This document shows, piece by piece, positions 45,297-54,749 of a stretch of 64,000 nt of DNA (the first letter of the stretch is position 1; each line of letters begins with the position of its first letter). Made by a program: the position numbers and the translations under genes. The DNA is from JAGVPT01 sp049578505 (GTDB lineage: Bacteria; Bacteroidota; Ignavibacteria; UBA10030; UBA8401): the NCBI GenBank assembly GCA_049578505.1, contig JBAUMC010000020.1, positions 15,883 through 79,882 of the forward strand. The letters are read 5' to 3'. The notes under the pieces were generated by a model. That model ran no database searches and was not told where the DNA came from. It was given only the letters and a program-made list of their open reading frames with translations.

Positions 45297-45580
45297 TGTT
45301 GGTTCAATTTGTCATTCTCGACTCGGCGAGAATCCAGCATTGTGTTTTTTAATACATGGGTGCCCACCTTTCCCAAGGGTCCAAAGGACTCAGAGTGTGT
45401 GAAAAGTCCACTGAGGTGTCATCCCCGCGAAAGCGGGGATCCATACCCTGGGAACATAAACTGGATTCCCACTTTCGTGGGAATGACAAAACCGGAGGAT
45501 TCGTTTTCACACACTCTGAGTCCTTCGGAGGATGCCTTCGGCACGTGGGCATGACATATTTTTCCTGAAATAGAGCCAGC
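45297..45580. repeat. palindromic intergenic element, copy 2, split by an insertion
   Basis: The left half (GTTCAATTTGTCATTCTCG, hairpin, GAATCCAGCATTGTGTTTTT, GGTGCCCACCTTTCC) and right half (CGTGGGCATGACATATTTTT, then TAGAGCCAGC) match copy 1 at 29908-30018, but the second hairpin is interrupted by about 170 bp that contain the inverted-repeat unit 45384-45525. The remaining spacer 45581-45846 shows no gene or recognisable element. Confidence 0.7.
45384..45525. repeat. 142-bp unit with perfect 22-bp terminal inverted repeats
   Basis: Arms 45384-45405 and 45504-45525 are perfect complements (core AAGGACTCAGAGTGTGTGAA). Inside are two hairpins, ATCCCCGC-GAAA-GCGGGGAT (45421-45440) and ATTCCCAC-TTTC-GTGGGAAT (45465-45484). 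It sits inside the second hairpin of the copy-2 element, as if inserted there. It has no coding capacity. Confidence 0.75.
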
Positions 45581-45846
45581 ACCCAACGGGGTAACTGGAT
45601 TGGAATGTTGAATCGTACTCATCTATCCTCTTTCCAGATGGTACTTCTCAACGGATAACTATTGGACACCGGGTCCTTGAAATAGTAAAAGCATTTACGG
45701 AACACCGATAACGAGGTTTCTTCTACGACTATTCCTACATGAACCTTGAGCCGATGACGCGGCACATCGCACTCAGTTGGAAGGGAGGTAATAAGAGAAT
45801 TAGAAAAGAAACCGGCAAAAGCATATTGATGCTCCAAACCGGAGGG

Positions 45847-46656
45847 CTACACTCTTCCGACGCCTACTTTCTTCACGACCCCCATTTTCGCTCCGAGAAA
45901 TCTCTCGCCAATCTCCGTGAATTTTGCCGGAATATCGCTCACAAAGAATTGCAAGTTCGGTTGTTCCTTGCTCAAGTTCTTTAGCCGATGTTCATCCAAC
46001 GCGGCTTCCACCTCCAGCGCAGTTGCTTCGCCGGAATCGATTAACACAGCGGTGCTTTTCAACGCATTCGAGATGACCTTCTTGAGCAGCGGGTAATGGG
46101 TGCAACCGAGCACAAGCGTGTCAATTTTTTCCTGCGAGAACGGGAACAAGTACTCCTTCGCGATCATTTCCGTTGCTTTATGGTCGATCCACCCCTCTTC
46201 GACGAGGGGGACAAAAAGCGGACACGGACGGCTGAAAACAGATACCGTTTCATCAAGTTGTCTGATGGCGTTCGTATACGCATTGCTCGAAATGGTGCCG
46301 ATGGTTCCGATCACACCGATTCTTTTTTTCTTCGATGCTGCCACAGCAGCTTTTGCGCCTGGGATGATAACGCCGACAACCGGCACCTTCGCCCGTTTTT
46401 GCACAACATCAAGCGCAACTGCCGAAACCGTGTTGCAGGCGACGACTATCATCTTCACGTTCTTTGAAAGAAGAAATTCCGCATCCTCTTCCGCATATTC
46501 GCGGACAACGTGCGCCGATTTCGGACCGTACGGAACGCGAGCGGTATCCCCAAAGTAGACAATATTTTCCTGCGGCAAGCGATGAAGCAGGGCATGAACA
46601 ACAGTGAGTCCGCCGATCCCCGAATCAAAAACACCTATGGGTTTGCTGGTATTCAT
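45847..46656 (-). CDS. murI: glutamate racemase MurI
   Basis: About 269 residues starting MNTSKPIGVFDSGIGGLTVV at the ATG 46656, one base after the glnD stop. MurI makes D-glutamate for the MurD step. Catalytic cysteines are in VACNTVSA and LGCTHYPLL; the conserved acidic residue is in FDSGIGG; the PYG substrate loop is RVPYGPKS. A longer in-frame ORF runs 51 residues upstream into glnD but that part has no family similarity. Probably cotranscribed with glnD. Confidence 0.95.
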   Translation of the reverse strand: MNTSKPIGVFDSGIGGLTVVHALLHRLPQENIVYFGDTARVPYGPKSAHVVREYAEEDAEFLLSKNVKMIVVACNTVSAVALDVVQKRAKVPVVGVIIPGAKAAVAASKKKRIGVIGTIGTISSNAYTNAIRQLDETVSVFSRPCPLFVPLVEEGWIDHKATEMIAKEYLFPFSQEKIDTLVLGCTHYPLLKKVISNALKSTAVLIDSGEATALEVEAALDEHRLKNLSKEQPNLQFFVSDIPAKFTEIGERFLGAKMGVVKKVGVGRV

Positions 46657-46657
46657 A

Positions 46658-49351
46658 TTATTTGGACGACAACTGAATATTGATGAGTTGGTAAATTCTA
46701 TGCAGAAGCTTTTCTTTGATCTGCCGTTTCTTCTCGTCGCTTCGGATCGGGATATTATCAGCATCGAGCACGTAAAATGAATCGACGATACCGTCGACGC
46801 GTGTCGCAATCTTAGCGAAATGAATGTTCAAGCCTAGCTGCGAAAATGTCCGGGTCACTTTGTACAAAAACCCCACCGTGTCCGGTGCATAGACATCGAT
46901 AATGGTAAAGTCCTGGGCATCTTCGAACGCAACGTCGATCCGTATGTTCGGATGGAAAAGAGGCTTGGGGCGGCGCTTCCAGCGGCGATGATGCCGTTCA
47001 AAAAGATGTTCAAGCGAAACATTCCCTTGCATCACATCGCCAAAATCTTGTTTGATTTTTTCGACCTGGTCGTCGAGGAGTTTCCCTTTCGTCGCGACGT
47101 TGACGACGCGAAATTGATCGATGACGATCCCGTCATCGCGGGTAAAGATTTGAGCATCGAAAATATTCGCATCGTTGGCCGAGAGCACACCGCATAAATT
47201 CGAAAGAACGAACGGCGCGTCGTGCGTGATCGCGGTGACTGCGCTGTACGATGCCTCATGATTGATGATTGAGGAAATCGTTCCGAGGCTGCGGATGCCG
47301 GCAAGATGACCCGCGATATCCTCCGGGGTAAAAATTTGCAGGTACGCTTCATTATGAATTGAGACAATGTGGCGTTCCACTTCGTCGCGGGGCAAGAGTT
47401 CCGACATTGTGTGGATGACCGACCGGGCCAATTCCTGGTGCTGTTCTTGCTGGAAAGACACCGCTTCTTTAAACGGAAGCTTCCGTTCCAGAATACTGCG
47501 TGTGTGAAGATACAGCTCTTGTAGGAGCATTTCTTTCCAGGACGTCCAGACATTTTTATTCACGGCGGAGAGATCGCAATACGTAACAAGGAACAACAAA
47601 TCCAATTGTTCCGGCCGCTGGAATATCTCCGCAAATTCGGCGACAGTTTTCGGGTCGCTGATATTGCGCCGAAACGCAATTTGTTCCATCGCAAGGTGAT
47701 TGCGGATAAGAAAGCCAATGTCGCCGTGTTCGTCCGGAAAATGAAGACGGGCCAGCACACGACGTGCAACATCGACGCCGCGGATTTCATGCTCTTCAAT
47801 TCCATGTGGTTTTTCAATATCGTGGAGAAGCAAACCGAGATACAGGAATTCTTTTTTTTCAAGCCTCTCATATGCCCCCGCAAGAGCTCCCTTGCCGTTG
47901 GCAAGCCGCTCCGCGTGTTCGATTGCAATCAGCGTGTGTGCATCCGCGGTATAGTAATGATAGACGCTGTGCTGAAAAAACGCGACAAGCTCTCCCCATT
48001 CCGGAATATATTTCCCAAGAACGTCGAAGTCGTTCATTACAGTCAGCGTTGATGCGACGTTGGAAGGCAGTCGAAGAATGTCGAGAAAAATAAGAGCGGC
48101 GTCTTCAGCCATTATGCTCTGGGCGTTAAAGAGTTGCGACGATCGGCCGATCGTGGCAATAGTTCCCTGCAGCGAATGCCCGAGCATCAACGAATGTTTG
48201 CCGCACCAATAAAATGCTTTAAGAATTTCCGCCGGTGTGGAAATTTCGACCGCAGTATTGCGCTGCAGCAGCTCATCGCCGCGCGCGATGAAATGAGCGT
48301 CAAGGATTTGTTCCTTCGGTTTTTTCCACGAAGAGGGTTCAACACTTTTACGGAAATGATTGATCAGGCGCTGGTTGAGACGAAAGATGCTGCGCGCATG
48401 AAGAAAATACTCGCGCATAAATTTTTCTACATACTTCAACTCCCGGTCGTCACCGAAGCCGAGCCCCTTGGCAATTTCCCTCTGAATGGAAAAATCGAGG
48501 GAGTCGTGGATGGCTTTCGCGAAGTAGTGGGTTTCGTGCCGGGTGCGGAGCAAAAAGTTAAGCGCGTTGATCACCGCATCGCGTTCTTCTTTGGATATAA
48601 CGTTTTTGCGATAAAATGTGTCGATCATGAGTTTGCACGATGACTCGACGTTCAGGAAAGGCGATTCTGTGAAATACTCGGTATCCGTCGACCGGTACAC
48701 CCAGAGGAGGTTGTGGAGATCGCGTAATCCCCCAGCACTGTTCTTCACATTCGGTTCGAGCAATTTTACTGAATTGCCGTACTTTTCGTGGCGGTCGTCC
48801 ATTCCGACCAGGATTGCTTTTACGAAAACGAGATCGAATTTTTTTTGAATCTGTTTGAAAACATCATCGGCATACAATCGCAGGACGTTTTCGCTACCGC
48901 AGACGAACCTGCTTTCCAGGATTGAGGCCCATGAATCAACGTCGGTCTCGTAGAGGTTGACGCAATCCTGCACTGTCCGCACGCTGTGCCCAACGTTGAA
49001 GCCGGCGTCCCACAACAAGCGAAGAAATTGCTGAATAGTTTCGGAGCCCGAATTTTTCGCTTTTTCGTTTTCGGCCAGGATCATCAGGTCAAAATCTGAA
49101 TGAGGGCAAAGTTCGGAACGGCCGTACCCGCCCAATGCGACGACAGCAAAATCGTTGAGGCCGGGGCTGGATTTCCATAGATCGGAGAGTGTTCTATCGA
49201 CAAGCGATGTCAGGCGGCCACCGACGGTGAAACCATCCGCCCCGTTACGGTGCAGTTGAAATATTTCAGCAGACTCAGAGGTATAACGATCTTTGATTGT
49301 CACTGACGGCGAAGGAAGAATAACTGGATAGGATAATATAAAGAAGAGCAT
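46658..49351 (-). CDS. glnD: PII uridylyltransferase / uridylyl-removing enzyme GlnD
   Basis: 897 residues. GlnD senses glutamine and uridylylates or deuridylylates PII. Nucleotidyltransferase motif ALGGYGRSELCPHSDFD near residue 75 (G-G and D-x-D), the GlnD linker, an HD domain with LGLLLHDIEKP and later IRNHLAMEQIAF, and two C-terminal ACT domains (around 705-780 and 815-890). PII (glnB) and glutamine synthetase genes are not nearby. Slightly divergent family members in this phylum make the exact activity less sure than the family. Confidence 0.92.
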   Translation of the reverse strand: MLFFILSYPVILPSPSVTIKDRYTSESAEIFQLHRNGADGFTVGGRLTSLVDRTLSDLWKSSPGLNDFAVVALGGYGRSELCPHSDFDLMILAENEKAKNSGSETIQQFLRLLWDAGFNVGHSVRTVQDCVNLYETDVDSWASILESRFVCGSENVLRLYADDVFKQIQKKFDLVFVKAILVGMDDRHEKYGNSVKLLEPNVKNSAGGLRDLHNLLWVYRSTDTEYFTESPFLNVESSCKLMIDTFYRKNVISKEERDAVINALNFLLRTRHETHYFAKAIHDSLDFSIQREIAKGLGFGDDRELKYVEKFMREYFLHARSIFRLNQRLINHFRKSVEPSSWKKPKEQILDAHFIARGDELLQRNTAVEISTPAEILKAFYWCGKHSLMLGHSLQGTIATIGRSSQLFNAQSIMAEDAALIFLDILRLPSNVASTLTVMNDFDVLGKYIPEWGELVAFFQHSVYHYYTADAHTLIAIEHAERLANGKGALAGAYERLEKKEFLYLGLLLHDIEKPHGIEEHEIRGVDVARRVLARLHFPDEHGDIGFLIRNHLAMEQIAFRRNISDPKTVAEFAEIFQRPEQLDLLFLVTYCDLSAVNKNVWTSWKEMLLQELYLHTRSILERKLPFKEAVSFQQEQHQELARSVIHTMSELLPRDEVERHIVSIHNEAYLQIFTPEDIAGHLAGIRSLGTISSIINHEASYSAVTAITHDAPFVLSNLCGVLSANDANIFDAQIFTRDDGIVIDQFRVVNVATKGKLLDDQVEKIKQDFGDVMQGNVSLEHLFERHHRRWKRRPKPLFHPNIRIDVAFEDAQDFTIIDVYAPDTVGFLYKVTRTFSQLGLNIHFAKIATRVDGIVDSFYVLDADNIPIRSDEKKRQIKEKLLHRIYQLINIQLSSK

Positions 49352-49368
49352 CTCGACTTACAAATACC

Positions 49369-49374
49369 ATTATA
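49369..49374 (-). promoter_or_regulatory. TATAAT -10 element upstream of glnD
   Basis: A perfect TATAAT lies 17 bases upstream of the glnD ATG. No convincing -35 hexamer is found at 15-19 bp. If real it would give a leader of about ten bases. Confidence 0.3.
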
Positions 49375-49403
49375 CTTCGTAGTCACGCCGGGGCCGGGAC
49401 CCG

Positions 49404-49496
49404 AATGATGCCATGTTTTGCTCAACTGATACAAGAATAATTTCGCAAGGCGTAAGTCTGAAACAATAAAAATTATGGCATCATTTTTTAGGGATC
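49404..49496. repeat. 93-bp block bounded by 11-bp inverted repeats
   Basis: AATGATGCCAT (49404-49414) and its exact complement (49486-49496) enclose 71 bp that include AAGGCGTAAGTCTGAAACAA. The right arm ends in a T-run on the plus strand. It fills most of the glnD-LTD gene spacer and has no coding capacity. Confidence 0.55.
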
Positions 49497-49508
49497 AATC
49501 ATATTCTC

Positions 49509-52500
49509 TCATCTTAATTTTGTTGCCACGACTGCTACGTCCTTCAATGCATGCACAACGCCGCCGGAAGAGTCAAGCGCTTCAAAAAGGATGATGTACA
49601 TTCCAATTCTCACGCGGCGATTGTAGTCGTCGAGTCCGTTCCAAAGAATTGTCCCCGAAGAAGAGGCAGGTTCGTTATTCACAAGCGTCCGAACCAACCT
49701 CCCTTGAACGTCGTAACATCGCACACGGATCATTGAAGTCGCCGAAGGTAAGGAGTACTGAATCGAGAGAAAATCTTCAAAACCGTCGTTATCGGGAGAG
49801 AACGGGTTGGGCGAAAGAGTAAGGTGCGCTGAAGATGGGATCGATACCGTAAAAATGCTGTTACGTTGTCCCGGAGTTGCGCCTGCCGGAGCGATTGACG
49901 AACTCCAATTTTTCCGATCGTTGCTCGCGATGGAGGGGTTGATACGCTCGAGAGATTTTCCGGTCGTAGACGTGTTCAATGCAGGATTATGCCATGACGG
50001 AGAATACCGAACGCTGTCAATTCGAGTGTTGGTCAGATCCACAAGAACAATATCGTCGCCAGTATTGTTGAGCGATAAATCTTTGTTGGCAATGATCAGC
50101 CTCCCTGTTGACAAATGAAGAAGAGGAAATTGCCGCATGAGTGTCGAGTCTGCACTTATTACGATGTAGCCGTTTGGCGGCATTAAGAGCGGTGTATCTG
50201 AAATTCTGATCACCGTTCTGTTTCCCGTGCTCGACGGGGCATCCATAATTGTCCACCCCTGAAGATCGACGGTGTCTATGGTCCGATTGAATAACTCTAT
50301 AAATTCCGACTGCCCCTGAAGCGGGTCATACATTATTTCGTTGATGATAACCGATTGTGATTCAAACTTATTTGCAGCCTGAATAACCAGCGCATTATTC
50401 GATGCCCGCTGATCCTGAGGAAAATCGATCTCGCAAATAATCGATATGCAGCCGTGTATGGTCGTCTGCCAATCGCATTGCGCCGTCATTGAATCGTCCG
50501 GCGATAAGGGAACACCATCGACGCATTGCAGAAGCTCTTCAGGGGCTGCCGTGCTGTCGTTGTTCGCGTCGTGAAAAAAACGGAGGGCGAATCCGCTTGC
50601 TGCACTTCTTCCAACATTGCGAATAGATGCTTTGATATGGAATCCGCCGTTCATCGACGCTGCGCTTGCGTTCGTAACTGCCAGGTCAAAATCTTTTTTT
50701 GCAAAGTGATTTTCGATTCCGGGCGACGGCACAGAACTTTCCCAATTTGCCGAATCCACCGAAGATGACAAATAATCGACCCTCTCTAAGGATTTACCGT
50801 TGTTGCCGCCCCATGTCGGTTTATACCAAACGCTATCCATAGTGGCGCCGCGGTTGTCGTACACCACCACGGCATCGGGGGTTGTGTTATTCAAAGCAGA
50901 AAATGATGTGACAAACACCGGGGCAGATATCGGAAAGTAGTTCCTTAATGTTGAATCTGACGCTGCCAGAAAATACGCTCCCGGTTGGACAACGAATTGT
51001 GAGCTGACGATGACGGCTTTTGATTTCACATTAGCGCCGGAAATTTTCCACCCGCTGATATCGATTGCGTTGACGCTCGCATTGTAAAACTCAATCCACT
51101 CCGGCATATTTCCAGGGGGTGCATACATGATTTCATTGATAGCGATTGAATGCTGTTCCACGCCGACGACAAACGATAACGATTGTGTATTGTTTGTGGA
51201 ATCGTCGTCTCGTTCAGTTTTTACAACGGCAAAGACCCGTTCTTCCCCCTGCGCGGCGATGCTCAACGAGAATGAGACTACGTCAGAATCTGATGGCAAG
51301 AGTGAACTTACGCGCTCCTCTCCGATACACTCTCCCGGCTGCGGAATAGAATCTTTGTTTGCATCTAGAAAGAACAGAACGGAAATATTCGATATCGACT
51401 GGCGGCCGATATTTTTTATCATCGCTGCAATTTCAAAGCGCTGTCCGGCAACGGGAAAAGAAACGGACGAAAATATTTTCTCCACCCACAGATCGTATTC
51501 CTTCTTTGCCAAACTGTTCACGGCTCCGGGCGTCGCACCCAGAGGACCGCGCGAGCTCCCCCAGTTGCTCGATTGATTTGATGCCGATGCCGTGTCGATT
51601 CTTTCAAGTGATTTCCCGCCCGTACCGCCCCATGAAGAGGAGTACGCCACGCTGTCCATCGTAAATCCTGCTGCGTCGAGAATAACAACGGCATCGAAAT
51701 CGTTGTTCAACGTCGGAAATGTGGCTTTAATTAGCGGGACATGGATTGAAGGATAATAATTCAGAACTGTAGAATCCTTGGCAATGACGAAAAATTGATT
51801 AGGAAGAATCCACGGAGATTGAGAGCCCAACGCCGCACGGGAAGAAGTGTTATCTCCGATCTTCCACCGAAAAACCGAAAGTGTGTCAGTGGAATTATTT
51901 ACACATTCAACCCACTCAGGTCCCGCTGAGGGGGCGTACATGATTTCGTTAATGAGTACGGACCGGGACGGGTATCCGACAAAGATTGTATCTGTCAACG
52001 CATTGTTTGTCGAGTCTTCATCGCCCGGGAGAATCAATCGTATTGTGAATTGATGGCTGCCGGGAGAAATTGCGGGATCGCTAAAGGTAAAGTCCGCTGA
52101 ATCGCCAACATTAAAATAGCGGGTCAATGGCTGCTCGCTCAATTCCACTCCCGCTGTCATTGAGTCGGAATATTTACGGTCAAATAATTGCAGGCTAAAT
52201 GACAATGAGCCGCTGAGTGCCCGGTTGACAACGCCGACATGCACGGTAAGATTTTCTCCCTCACGAGGATATGCGGGCTCGATTTGAACATCTGTGAGAG
52301 CAAGATCGAGCACTTTCTGCACGCTCACTTCGACATTATCTATTCTCAATGTCCCGGCTGCCCCTGTCCCATTCCCCACAACACGCCAACGAAAGCGTAC
52401 GTCGTGCTCGCCGCTCAAGGTTGAAGGGAGCGGCACGCTTCGCATCACATAATTCGTGGCGCCGGTATTGTTTAGCGTGTCGCCTATTTGCATTGCAGAT

Positions 52501-52865
52501 GCGGAGTCGTTGTTCACCAAAGCCTCGATGACAAGTCCGGAGTTGTACGACAATGTTCGTCGTTCGTAAAATTCAAGCGTCCCCGCGATTCTTCCGGAAA
52601 AATCTATCGGTGGCGAGGTGAGGCTCTGGCCAATCCTTGCATCCACCGACACCACAGCATTTGGAGCGCTCAACGGCGTTGAGGCCGACGTTGAAAAATC
52701 TCCCGACGAAGATTTGCGGACGCTTGTGAGCCAACCGGAAGGAAGCCGTGGTGCAACGACCGAATCGAATTTTTCAACGAAGGGAAAAGACGAAGTCTGA
52801 GCTTCAAGAAATGATTGGGTAAACCAAAAGAAAACTGCGGAGAAGAACAGCGGTCGTGAAATCAT
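49509..52865 (-). CDS. secreted multi-domain protein with three lamin-tail domains
   Basis: 1118 residues with a signal peptide (about 1-23, ending LEAQ). An N-terminal jelly-roll-like region is followed by three lamin-tail (LTD) domains, each opening with an INEIMYAP/INEIMYDP motif (VLINEIMYAP, IAINEIMYAP, VIINEIMYDP). They alternate with CARDB-like segments (DLALTDVQIEP, YDLWVEKIFS, DLAVTNASAA). The C-terminus has LSPNPFSPDNDGFEDFLSIQ and a FlgD-like/type A-like beta fold (VRCYDVQGRLVRTLVN) used by secreted FCB-group proteins, possibly for type IX secretion. No catalytic domain seen; probable surface or matrix protein. Confidence 0.82.
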   Translation of the reverse strand: MISRPLFFSAVFFWFTQSFLEAQTSSFPFVEKFDSVVAPRLPSGWLTSVRKSSSGDFSTSASTPLSAPNAVVSVDARIGQSLTSPPIDFSGRIAGTLEFYERRTLSYNSGLVIEALVNNDSASAMQIGDTLNNTGATNYVMRSVPLPSTLSGEHDVRFRWRVVGNGTGAAGTLRIDNVEVSVQKVLDLALTDVQIEPAYPREGENLTVHVGVVNRALSGSLSFSLQLFDRKYSDSMTAGVELSEQPLTRYFNVGDSADFTFSDPAISPGSHQFTIRLILPGDEDSTNNALTDTIFVGYPSRSVLINEIMYAPSAGPEWVECVNNSTDTLSVFRWKIGDNTSSRAALGSQSPWILPNQFFVIAKDSTVLNYYPSIHVPLIKATFPTLNNDFDAVVILDAAGFTMDSVAYSSSWGGTGGKSLERIDTASASNQSSNWGSSRGPLGATPGAVNSLAKKEYDLWVEKIFSSVSFPVAGQRFEIAAMIKNIGRQSISNISVLFFLDANKDSIPQPGECIGEERVSSLLPSDSDVVSFSLSIAAQGEERVFAVVKTERDDDSTNNTQSLSFVVGVEQHSIAINEIMYAPPGNMPEWIEFYNASVNAIDISGWKISGANVKSKAVIVSSQFVVQPGAYFLAASDSTLRNYFPISAPVFVTSFSALNNTTPDAVVVYDNRGATMDSVWYKPTWGGNNGKSLERVDYLSSSVDSANWESSVPSPGIENHFAKKDFDLAVTNASAASMNGGFHIKASIRNVGRSAASGFALRFFHDANNDSTAAPEELLQCVDGVPLSPDDSMTAQCDWQTTIHGCISIICEIDFPQDQRASNNALVIQAANKFESQSVIINEIMYDPLQGQSEFIELFNRTIDTVDLQGWTIMDAPSSTGNRTVIRISDTPLLMPPNGYIVISADSTLMRQFPLLHLSTGRLIIANKDLSLNNTGDDIVLVDLTNTRIDSVRYSPSWHNPALNTSTTGKSLERINPSIASNDRKNWSSSIAPAGATPGQRNSIFTVSIPSSAHLTLSPNPFSPDNDGFEDFLSIQYSLPSATSMIRVRCYDVQGRLVRTLVNNEPASSSGTILWNGLDDYNRRVRIGMYIILFEALDSSGGVVHALKDVAVVATKLR

Positions 52866-53032
52866 AGGCCCCCCTGATGATTGCGGAATGATGATCTACT
52901 GGATATGCTACGATGCTGCTAGTGTGCGTTAGAAGTTCAGCATTTTATTTCCCCCATTGCACGTAATTCGATATCGCGGGGCGCCCCAAAAAGACAGAGG
53001 AACTTTTTCTTAAACACCCCTGAGCAACACCG

Positions 53033-54514
53033 TCACCGTTTCAATTTTCCTTCAATGGTTGCGAGAAGTAATTCGTTATCGAACGGTTTAGGAAGATATC
53101 CGTCAATGCCCAGCCTCATCCCCGCCCGCACTACATACTCATCGCTTATCCCGGACATGAGAAGAAACGGGACCCGGTCAAAGCGCCGGTTGTTTCTCAC
53201 CTGGTTGTAGAATTCAAATCCTCCTTCGGTTGGAGAAGGGAACATCACATCGGAGAGAATCATATCGGGCGTTTGCTTCTCCAGAATTGCCAGCGCATCT
53301 TCTATGGACTCGGCCGTGAGCACTGTATACCCGTGCCTGCGCAGAATAACGGAGTATGTCAACAGGATGGTCTTCTCGTCGTCAACAATGAGGATGGATC
53401 CGCGCGACGTCGGGGACCGTCGTGCTTCCAAAATTTTGGCTTCGGCGTCTTTGTGCTCTTCCATTGTAATCCCGTATCTCTTGCGCATCAACTCCAAAAC
53501 TCGTTCTTCGTTCTCGCTTACGACTCCGTCGTGTAACACGATGCGCAACGCTTGAACGTATGCTTCGGTCTTAATTTCTTTCTCCAGCCGCGCGTGTTCT
53601 TCATCGGATATATTGAACAAGCCGCGAATCTTTTTCAATTCAGCGGCCTCCTTCTCTGTGAGAATGCCGTCGAACCACATCTCATCCAGAATCTCGCGGT
53701 ACATCTTCAGCCTTCCTTCCAATTCCTTCGTTGCTTCAACGGGGATCGGCGTTGCCGGCTGGGGAGACGGTTTCGGCGGAGGCGCGGGAACGGGTGCCGG
53801 TTTCGGAGGAGCCTGGACTGAAGCTGGCTGAGCCGGGGGCGGTGTAACCGGGGTCGATGCAGGAACTGGTGGAGGTGCTGTTCGCTTAACCTGGGGCGCA
53901 ACCGGCGCGGGGATCGGTGTGGCTCCCTTCTTCATTAACATTTCAATGCTCTGCGAATAGGCCTGGGCAAAATGGTTTGTCGGATCAAGGCCAAATACTT
54001 TTGCAACTTGCTCGAGAGCGCGTTGATATTGCTGAAGTTGAATAAATTTATCGGCCTCGCGCAGGTACTGGGAAATCAAAGAGATTTTCGTTTCCAGCGT
54101 AAGGGCTTGAGTATTGGCACGTGCTTGCGTTACAGACTCAGCCCTTTTTTGCATGGTTCGGATACGATCTAACAAAGAGCGACCCTGATAGTTGTCAGGG
54201 TCGGTTTGTAATACACGTTCGGTTTCGATTAAGGCTTCGTCGTACCGGCCTGCAATGAAGTGCTCATCGGCAATCCGGAGATGTCTGTAGATACCTTCCT
54301 TCGTGAGTGGGGCGGCAACGGGGTTCCGAGGAGCTTCTTCTTCTTTTTTCTGGAGGGCGTGAATTCGCTCTTGAAGAGTGCGTCCCTGGTAATTCTTCGG
54401 GTCGATCTGAAAAATATAGTCGACTTCTATTAACGCTTCGGAATAGCGTTTGGATCGAGCAAAGTCTTCGGCGTTACGAAGATGTTTGCCAATTCTTTCA
54501 AGCGTTGGGTTCAT
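53033..54514 (-). CDS. TPR / duplicated helical domain / response-regulator fusion
   Basis: 493 residues, cytoplasmic. Three TPR-like modules (about 5-55, 72-125, 143-195; e.g. EALIEVDYIFQIDPKNYQGR) lead into a Pro/Ala/Val-rich linker (about 198-260). Two similar helical units follow (about 266-315 and 317-363; FDGILTEKEAAEL and HDGVVSENEERVL). A C-terminal receiver domain (373-493) has Asp378-Asp379, phospho-acceptor Asp422, Ser454 and Lys476. The receiver being C-terminal and without an effector is unusual. The histidine kinase partner is not in the window. Divergently transcribed from the wecB operon. Confidence 0.85.
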   Translation of the reverse strand: MNPTLERIGKHLRNAEDFARSKRYSEALIEVDYIFQIDPKNYQGRTLQERIHALQKKEEEAPRNPVAAPLTKEGIYRHLRIADEHFIAGRYDEALIETERVLQTDPDNYQGRSLLDRIRTMQKRAESVTQARANTQALTLETKISLISQYLREADKFIQLQQYQRALEQVAKVFGLDPTNHFAQAYSQSIEMLMKKGATPIPAPVAPQVKRTAPPPVPASTPVTPPPAQPASVQAPPKPAPVPAPPPKPSPQPATPIPVEATKELEGRLKMYREILDEMWFDGILTEKEAAELKKIRGLFNISDEEHARLEKEIKTEAYVQALRIVLHDGVVSENEERVLELMRKRYGITMEEHKDAEAKILEARRSPTSRGSILIVDDEKTILLTYSVILRRHGYTVLTAESIEDALAILEKQTPDMILSDVMFPSPTEGGFEFYNQVRNNRRFDRVPFLLMSGISDEYVVRAGMRLGIDGYLPKPFDNELLLATIEGKLKR

Positions 54515-54640
54515 GGCCTACTTTTTTGAGCGCAAGTCTTTTCAAAACTCCCACTTAACATTCCAAGCGCCGCTTAAGTGAACTAAGTTAGGAATACAAA
54601 CTCACAAATTCAATACTCAGACAAGCGACTTACTAAAACG

Positions 54641-54658
54641 AAGGCATTTTAATGCCTT
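54641..54658. other. hairpin in the divergent wecB / response-regulator spacer
   Basis: AAGGCATT-TT-AATGCCTT is a perfect 8-bp-stem hairpin followed on the plus strand by TCTTAAGATTTTTTAAC. It is about 92 bp before the wecB start. With no gene reading into it from the left on the plus strand, it could be an attenuator in the wecB leader or an operator-like dyad. Confidence 0.4.
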
Positions 54659-54749
54659 TCTTAAGATTTTTTAACAGCAATAGACGGGAATTATTCATAT
54701 TTTGTGTGCCAATAAGATGCTTTTCGTTCTTATTTTTCAGGAGAAGTGT

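Noticed and set aside
45349..45622. Several 67-81 residue ORFs on both strands
   Set aside because: All are encoded by palindromic repeat elements, as shown by mirrored peptide words on the two strands.
45619..45837. 72-residue minus-strand ORF next to murI
   Set aside because: No ribosome site, no recognisable fold, and it lies in a spacer following a repeat cluster; too weak to annotate.
46657..46809. 51-residue N-terminal extension of murI
   Set aside because: It overlaps the end of glnD and has no similarity to glutamate racemases; the ATG at 46656 starts the conserved region.
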